Origin: Nocardioides lianchengensis
GTDB lineage: Bacteria; Actinomycetota; Actinomycetes; Propionibacteriales; Nocardioidaceae
Length of the DNA stretch: 64,000 nucleotides
NCBI RefSeq assembly: GCF_900101465.1
Contig: NZ_FMZM01000015.1
Location: forward strand, 1 to 64,000
Reading direction: 5' to 3'
Shown here: in pieces, positions 59,485 to 64,000 of the stretch
Layout of the letters: each line of letters begins with the position of its first letter
How positions within the stretch are numbered: position 1 is the stretch's first letter
Translations under genes and position numbers: made by a program
Notes under the pieces: generated by a model
What the model saw: only the letters and a program-made list of their open reading frames with translations
Told to the model about the DNA's origin: nothing
Databases searched by the model: none

Positions 59485-60294
59485 TCAGAGCCCCTCGGAA
59501 GCGAAACCCTCGAGGGACCGGGCCCGTCGTCCAGTCACCTGCTCGACGGTGTCGGTGACCTCGGTGAAGCTGCCCCGACGTACCCGCTCGAAGGTCAGCA
59601 CCGTCAGCTCGCGCTCGAAGCCCTGCAGCCCCTCGACCGCCTCGTCGATCGTGGTCTCCCGGTGGACCACCTCACGCCCGACGGCGTGCGAGAGCAGCTC
59701 GGCGGTGCGGGGGAGCGAGAGCGACTCGGGGCCGGTCAGCTCCAGGACCCGGCCGACGAGGTCGTCGTCGAGCAGCGCCCGCTCGGCGACGGCGGCGATG
59801 TCGCGGGCGTCGATCCAGGCCAGCTCGGCCCCGCCGCTCGGGAACGTGAGACTGCCCGCGCGGATCTCGTCGAGGTAGAACCGCGGGTCGGAGAACACCT
59901 GCAGGAACCAGCCGGGCCGCAGGATGGTCCAGTCGTGGCCGCTGCTGCGGACCACCTCCTCCGAGCGCACCGACCAGGCGATCTCGTCCGCGTTGCGCTC
60001 CGACAGCAGGACCACGCGGGTCCCCGGCGCCAGGTCGGCCAGCAGTCGGCCGATCAGCTCGGGCGCGTCCTCACGGTCCGGGCGTACGACGTACACCGCG
60101 TCGACGTCGGTCGTCGCCGCCGGCCAGCCGGCCGGGTCGTCCCACGAGAACGCGACCGGGGTGACGCCGTCGATCGTCACCGTGGTCGGGTCGCTGCTGC
60201 CGCCCCACACCTCGACCTCCGGTCGGGCGGCCAGCAGCTCGGCCAGTGGTACGCCGGTCTTGCCGCGGACGCCGGTCACCAGCACGCGGGTCAT
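59485..60294 (-). CDS. NAD(P)-binding NmrA-like protein
   Basis: The 269-residue product begins TRVLVTGVRGKTGVPLAELL, the extended-SDR/NmrA dinucleotide motif, and continues with DAVYVVRPDRED, RVVLLSERNADEIAWSVRSEE, SGHDWTILRPGWFLQVFSD and the late ELTGPESLSLPRTAELLS. NmrA-like proteins are either redox sensors that bind NAD(P) or quinone/azo reductases; the catalytic Tyr-Lys pair of true SDRs is not evident. GGAGGAG precedes the ATG. A second protein of this family lies 570 bp away on the opposite strand. Confidence 0.88.
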   Translation of the reverse strand: MTRVLVTGVRGKTGVPLAELLAARPEVEVWGGSSDPTTVTIDGVTPVAFSWDDPAGWPAATTDVDAVYVVRPDREDAPELIGRLLADLAPGTRVVLLSERNADEIAWSVRSEEVVRSSGHDWTILRPGWFLQVFSDPRFYLDEIRAGSLTFPSGGAELAWIDARDIAAVAERALLDDDLVGRVLELTGPESLSLPRTAELLSHAVGREVVHRETTIDEAVEGLQGFERELTVLTFERVRRGSFTEVTDTVEQVTGRRARSLEGFASEGL

Positions 60295-60361
60295 GTCTCC
60301 TCCAGGGGGCTCGGGGGCGGGTCGCTCCCAGCCAAGCAGGCGGGTCCCAGCGCGGGGCCGG

Positions 60362-60458
60362 CGTCCTACTTCCCCTGATCACCGGGAAAGTAGGACGTTC
60401 CCGGCCATCGCGTTGCCCGGGAACGTCCTACTTCCCCTGATCACCGGGTAACTAGGAC
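60362..60458. repeat. Compound palindromic repeat element
   Basis: A 25-bp unit starting CGTCCTACTTCCCCTGATCA occurs at 60362-60386 and again, identically, at 60424-60448, 62 bp apart. Each copy is the left part of a hairpin closed by a GTAGGAC/CTAGGAC arm (60390-60396, 60452-60458). Between them CGTTCCCGG (60396-60404) pairs perfectly with CCGGGAACG (60417-60425). The whole forms three consecutive hairpins in the gap between the DUF1801 stop and the NmrA-like start. It looks like a REP-type or small non-coding mobile element. Confidence 0.7.
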
Positions 60459-60468
60459 TCCCCCCGGC

Positions 60469-60807
60469 TCAGCCCCGGTTCCGCGCCACGGCCGCGTGCA
60501 CGAGCGCGGTGAACGCCGCCTCGTCGAGGGCGTCACCCTCGAACAGGTCGATCGCGCGGCGGGTGCCGGCGTCCAGGCTGGCGTTGAAGAGACCGGTCGG
60601 GTCGTCGAGCGACGCGCCCTGGGCGAAGGTCAGCTTGACCTTGTCCTTGTAGGTCTCGGCGGTGCAGATCAGGCCGTCGAGGGAGAAGGTCGGGACGCCG
60701 TCGGGGTTGGACGCCTTGCGCCACTTGGCCTCCTCGACCGTGGCCGGCTCGGCCGCCAGGATCAGGGTCCGCACCTGCTCGATCGCGTCGCTGCGCCAGT
60801 CGCTCAT
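60469..60807 (-). CDS. DUF1801 family protein
   Basis: The 112-residue product has the DUF1801/YdhG pattern: DAIEQVRTLILAAEPATVEEAKWRK, PTFSLDGLICTAETYKDKVKLTFAQGASLDDPTGLFNASLDAGTRRAIDL and a C-terminal helix. The fold is small alpha/beta, cytoplasmic, function unknown. It stands alone, divergent from an NmrA-like gene with a 53-bp gap, and is followed by the compound palindromic repeat. Confidence 0.88.
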   Translation of the reverse strand: MSDWRSDAIEQVRTLILAAEPATVEEAKWRKASNPDGVPTFSLDGLICTAETYKDKVKLTFAQGASLDDPTGLFNASLDAGTRRAIDLFEGDALDEAAFTALVHAAVARNRG

Positions 60808-60860
60808 GCGGCGGACCCTACTCGCGTCGGCGGCTGGGGTGGATCCCCCAGAATGGGCGG

Positions 60861-61559
60861 ATGACGAGCAGGATCGCGATCGTCGGTGGCCACGGGAAGA
60901 CGGGGCGCGCGGTGGCGGCCGCGCTGGCCCGTCGCGACGTCGTCCCGGTGCCGCTCGGGAGGGCGGAATGGCCCGTCCTGGCCGACCACCTGGCCGTCTG
61001 CGCGGCGGCGTACGTCATCGCGCCCAACCTGCACCCCGACGAGCCGTCGTACGTCGCCGAGGCGCTCGCGGCGGTCGAGCAGGCGGACGTCGGGCGGGTG
61101 GCCTATCACTCGGTGGCGTCGCCGTACGTCCCCGCGATGCCGCACCATCTCGGCAAGGCCGTCTCCGAGGACCTGGTCCGGCGCTCGCGGCCGACCTGGA
61201 CGATCCTCCAGCCCGGCGCCTACCTGCAGAACCTCGACCTCACCGCCGACCTCGAGATCCCGTACGACGTCGACGCGGTCTTCGGGTTCGCCGACCTGGC
61301 CGAGGTGGGGGAGGCCGCCGCGGTGGTGCTGACCGAGGACGGGCACGCGGGCGCGACGTACGAGCTGGCGACGCGGGTGGCGACGCCGGCGCAGCTCGCC
61401 GCCGAGGCCGGGTACGTCGCCCGCCGCGTCGAGCCGGGTGACGTGCACCCGTGGCTGCGGGCGATGTTCGCCTACTACGACGAGCACGGCCTGCCGGTCG
61501 GCACCGGACCCCTAGGGCTGCTCCTCGGTCGAGTCGGTCGAGTCGGAGGCCCGGCCTGA
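60861..61559 (+). CDS. NAD(P)-binding NmrA-like protein (second)
   Basis: The 232-residue product begins SRIAIVGGHGKTGRAVAAALARR, a dinucleotide-binding motif of the NmrA/atypical SDR type, and continues with AAYVIAPNLHPDEPSYVAEAL, GRVAYHSVASPYVPAMPHHLGKAVSEDLVRRS and TWTILQPGAYLQNLDL. It is a shorter relative of the protein at 59485-60294. No catalytic Tyr-Lys pair is clear. Its last 48 bp overlap the convergent membrane-protein gene, an unusually long 3' overlap. Confidence 0.86.
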   Translation: MTSRIAIVGGHGKTGRAVAAALARRDVVPVPLGRAEWPVLADHLAVCAAAYVIAPNLHPDEPSYVAEALAAVEQADVGRVAYHSVASPYVPAMPHHLGKAVSEDLVRRSRPTWTILQPGAYLQNLDLTADLEIPYDVDAVFGFADLAEVGEAAAVVLTEDGHAGATYELATRVATPAQLAAEAGYVARRVEPGDVHPWLRAMFAYYDEHGLPVGTGPLGLLLGRVGRVGGPA

Positions 61560-62252
61560 TGCCTCGCCCCGCCGCTGCTCGCGCAGCTCGTCCTGCTTGC
61601 GCCGGCGCCGGATCTCGCCCCGCGCGATGACGACGGCCAGCACGATCGGCCAGACGTACTTGACCTTGTCGAGCAGCCATTCCACCCAGCCGGGCACGCT
61701 CACGTCGGGGAGGTCGGGCCAGGGGATCGACGGCAGGTCGGGCGTGGGGATCGATGGCAGGTCGGGGGTCGGGACGGACGGCAGGTTCCAGTCCGGCCAG
61801 GGGATCGAGACCGCGACGCGCGCCGCCAGCACCGCGAGCAGGATCGGCAGCACGACCTTCGCGACCCCGCCGACGGTGGCGATCAGCGCGTAGCGCGTGG
61901 GGTGCGCGCGGACCCGGTCCTCGTACGCCGCCGCCGGCGATCCCGGCTCGGGCACCAGGTCGACGCCGCCGACGCCGGCCAGCGACTTCAGGTCGCCGTC
62001 CTGGCCGGGGTCGAAGTACGTCGCCCGCCGCGGCTTCCCCATCCCGGAGAACCACACCCCGATCGAGCCGAGATCCGTGCGCTCCTCGTCGTCGGCCTTG
62101 ACCCGGATCTTGTCCTCGGTGGACTTCTGCGTGCCGACGAGCTCACCGTCGACGTACCACTCGATCCGGCGGTTCACGCTGCCGTGCACCTCGACCAGGT
62201 GCGCGTGGCCGTCGACGACCAGCTCCCAGATCTGTCGCGGGTCGTCGGCCAT
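61512..62252 (-). CDS. Membrane protein with proline-rich tandem repeat between two helices
   Basis: The 246-residue product has a soluble N-terminal domain (about 1-100; ELVVDGHAHLVEVHG, RIEWYVDGELVG) and a first membrane helix (about 121-145). It then has an extracytoplasmic segment (about 148-190) made of LPS(V/I)PTPD and LPSIPWPD repeats, a second helix (about 197-211) and a basic/acidic cytoplasmic tail. The soluble domain resembles small beta-domains that carry a VDG-E-VG hairpin. I recognise no family. The start ATG fits the protein; the 3' end overlaps the convergent NmrA-like gene by 48 bp. Confidence 0.78.
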   Translation of the reverse strand: MADDPRQIWELVVDGHAHLVEVHGSVNRRIEWYVDGELVGTQKSTEDKIRVKADDEERTDLGSIGVWFSGMGKPRRATYFDPGQDGDLKSLAGVGGVDLVPEPGSPAAAYEDRVRAHPTRYALIATVGGVAKVVLPILLAVLAARVAVSIPWPDWNLPSVPTPDLPSIPTPDLPSIPWPDLPDVSVPGWVEWLLDKVKYVWPIVLAVVIARGEIRRRRKQDELREQRRGEASGRASDSTDSTEEQP

Positions 62253-62352
62253 GATCCCGACGCTAGGACCCGGACCGGGCCGCGCACATCGTTCGCGCGT
62301 CGCGCCGAACCCCGACTTTGGTCAGGGGTGCCCAGGCCCACCTGTCCACAGC

Positions 62353-63285
62353 TCAGGGGTAGCGGATCCCGGTGACGTCCTGGCTCAGCTCCCAGAGCCG
62401 GCGCTGGGCGACCTCGTCGTACGAGCGCCGGCTGCTGGTGACGACCTGCGGGACGCCGGCCATCTCGCCGAGCCCGGCGGGACCGCAGTACGTCGCACCC
62501 GGCAGGTCGGCCGTCGCGGCCATCAAGGTCGGCCAGGCGCCCGCGGCCGCGGACTGCGAGACGGCCCGGATGGCGGCGTCCAGGATCGAGGCCCGACCGC
62601 CGCGGGCCCGGCCGTACTGACCGTTCGCCGCCAGGTGCGTGCCGGCGAAGCCGGGGTGCGCGGCCAGCGCGCGGACCGGCAGCGACGCGTGCCGCAGGCG
62701 CCGGTCGAGCTCGTAGGTGAAGAGCAGGTTGGCCAGCTTGGTCTGCCCGTACGCCGGCCACTTCGAGTAGCGGCCCTCGACCCGCGGGTCGCCCAGTGGG
62801 GCGGAGCGCGCGTAGCGGTGGAACTGCGAGGACACCGTCACCACCGTCCCGGCGCCGCTCGCCAGCAGCTGCGGCAGCAGCAGCCCGGTGAGCAGGAACG
62901 GGCCGAAGTGGTTGGTCGCCAGCTGCAGCTCCAGGCCGTCCTCGGTCCGGGAGTACGGCGTCCCCATCACGCCCGCGTTGTTGACGAGCACGTCGATCGG
63001 GCCCAGCGCGCTCGCGGCGTCCGCGGCCCGTCGTACCGACTCCAGGGAGGCGAGGTCGACCTGCAGCCGCTCCAGCGCGGCGTCCGGCACCTCGGCCCGG
63101 ATCGCGGCGTCGGTCTCCTCGACCTTGCTCGGGGTCCGACCGCTGAGCACCACGCGGGCGCCGCGGCGGGCCAGCTCCAGCGCGGTGTGGTGGCCGAGGC
63201 CGCCGACGCTGGTGCCGGTCACCACGACGGTGCGGCCGGTCTGGTCGGGGACGTCGGCCAGCGACCAGGCGGCATCGGACGTCAC
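62353..63285 (-). CDS. Short-chain dehydrogenase/reductase (retinol-dehydrogenase-like)
   Basis: The 310-residue product has TGTSVGGLG (23-31) as cofactor motif, DLASLESVR, NNAG (102-105), the Ser pair in TVSSQFHRYA and Tyr179/Lys183 in YGQTKLAN, followed by HPGFAGTHLAANG. This order fits the protochlorophyllide-reductase/retinol-dehydrogenase-like branch, common in actinobacteria. The GTG start overlaps the TGA of the upstream maleylpyruvate-isomerase-family gene (GTGA), so both are on one transcript and translationally coupled. The SGRT at the end of the second strand suggests NADP use. The substrate is unknown. Confidence 0.9.
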   Translation of the reverse strand: MTSDAAWSLADVPDQTGRTVVVTGTSVGGLGHHTALELARRGARVVLSGRTPSKVEETDAAIRAEVPDAALERLQVDLASLESVRRAADAASALGPIDVLVNNAGVMGTPYSRTEDGLELQLATNHFGPFLLTGLLLPQLLASGAGTVVTVSSQFHRYARSAPLGDPRVEGRYSKWPAYGQTKLANLLFTYELDRRLRHASLPVRALAAHPGFAGTHLAANGQYGRARGGRASILDAAIRAVSQSAAAGAWPTLMAATADLPGATYCGPAGLGEMAGVPQVVTSSRRSYDEVAQRRLWELSQDVTGIRYP

Positions 63286-64000
63286 GGCATCGTCGCCAGC
63301 GCGTCGACGACCCGCTGACCCAGCTCGGCGTCGCCCTCGATCTCGACCGGCGCCGCTCGCCGGCCGCCCGCCAGGCAGATGAAGCTCTCCCGGTCCATCC
63401 GCAGCGTCGCGTCCGCGCCGTGCCGTACGACGGGCAGCGGCTCCCCGCGGCCGGTCCGCGTGACCGTCCAGGCGACCGGCTCGTGGCCCTCGATCTCCAG
63501 CACCACGACCGTCTCCGGCGCCGCGCCGACCTTCTTCACCAGCACGTAGCCGAGGCCCTCGGCGAGGTAGTCGGCCGTGTGCCGCGCGGCCGCCGAGTCG
63601 AGCCCGCCGGGCCGGCCGACCGCGCGCCGTACGTCCTGCTCGTGCATCCACACGTCGAGCGGCCGGTTGCGCAGCAGCGTCTCCCAGGTCCACGGCACGC
63701 CGCCGAAGATGACCGGCGGCCGGCCGAGCGGGTCGGTCGGCGGGTCGGCGCGCAGGGCGGCGTACCGCGCGTCGGCGGCGGTCCGGATCTCCGCGACGAT
63801 CTCCGCCCCGGACCGGTCGCGCCGGTTGACCACCCCGATCTCGGTGTAGAGACCCATCAGCCCCGTGACGTGCGGCGGCTCGCCGACGTCGGCGGTCTCC
63901 TCGGGGGCGCCGGCCAGCCGGCTCTCGAGGTGGGCGGTGTGAGACGCGACCGCCCGGACGTCCCAGCCGGGCAGGTCGGTCGGCCGCGACCAATCCTCCT
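63282..64000 (-). CDS. Maleylpyruvate isomerase-family (mycothiol-dependent/DinB-like) protein, cut by window edge
   Basis: The frame is open to the right edge, so the N-terminus is missing; about 238 residues are present. The first visible residues, EDWSRPTDLPGWDVRAVASHTAHLES, are the hallmark of the TIGR03083 maleylpyruvate-isomerase-like family, in which His residues of the four-helix bundle bind a metal. Later parts include VWMHEQDVRRAVGRPGG with another metal His and a C-terminal sterol-carrier-like domain (about 160-235 of the visible part; TVTRTGRGEPLPVVRHGADATLRM). Mycothiol is the expected cofactor in actinobacteria. It is coupled by overlap to the downstream SDR gene. Internal ATG 63857 is not the real start because homology continues upstream. 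Confidence 0.87.
   Translation of the reverse strand, partial: EDWSRPTDLPGWDVRAVASHTAHLESRLAGAPEETADVGEPPHVTGLMGLYTEIGVVNRRDRSGAEIVAEIRTAADARYAALRADPPTDPLGRPPVIFGGVPWTWETLLRNRPLDVWMHEQDVRRAVGRPGGLDSAAARHTADYLAEGLGYVLVKKVGAAPETVVVLEIEGHEPVAWTVTRTGRGEPLPVVRHGADATLRMDRESFICLAGGRRAAPVEIEGDAELGQRVVDALATMP

Overview
The window reads as chromosome of a high-GC actinobacterium, most likely a Nocardioides-type member of the Nocardioidaceae. The grounds are about 70% or more G+C, very strong G/C bias at third codon positions, many GTG starts, ATGA/GTGA/TGATG stop-start overlaps, frequent CGTAC words and typical actinobacterial families. No rRNA, tRNA, CRISPR, prophage or transposase was seen.

Layout. 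1-4068: a DUF222 protein cut by the left edge with a LexA/SOS-box-like site upstream, an exported RTX-repeat protein and two membrane proteins. 4101-10476: left half of a catabolic regulon, with a MmgE/PrpD protein divergent from an operon of CaiB CoA-transferase, cyclase-family hydrolase, second MmgE/PrpD protein and hydantoinase/dihydroorotase-like amidohydrolase. 10454-20213: apparently unrelated genes (TetR regulator, GlxA/AraC-type regulator, chloroperoxidase-like hydrolase, MFS transporter, small acidic protein, then an exported S53 protease with two exported partners behind a Fur/Zur-like palindrome). 20217-29101: right half of the regulon, with a CitE-type lyase and IclR regulator divergent from a five-gene Liv-type ABC importer, a muconolactone-isomerase-like protein, an Asp/Glu racemase and an FAD oxidoreductase.

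29098-34012: dipeptidase E, glutaminase-STAS protein, pentapeptide-repeat protein and an MMPL exporter. 34103-46994: carbohydrate region with a 1571-residue exported multidomain protein, a TetR/hydrolase pair with an elaborate operator, a 1693-residue exported GH3 enzyme and a divergent ROK regulator. 47062-54357: LuxR-type regulator with a degenerate receiver, GIY-YIG-like protein, phosphoglucomutase, GntR regulator with ACC deaminase, a membrane-anchored propeller-like protein and a DUF2200 protein. 54391-56860: a patch of visibly lower GC with a signal peptidase I and small unknowns, bordered by related ~26-bp repeats. 57026-64000: MerR/SnoaL pair, SDRs, NmrA-like proteins, a DUF1801 protein, a palindromic repeat element and a maleylpyruvate-isomerase-family protein cut by the right edge.

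The most interesting unit is the split IclR regulon. The same 19-bp palindrome lies in the CaiB/MmgE divergent promoter (5524-5542) and, inverted, between the IclR gene and the ABC operon (21873-21891), with a degraded third copy in the ABC promoter. It ties two gene blocks about 10 kb apart into one import-and-degradation system whose substrate I cannot name from sequence alone.
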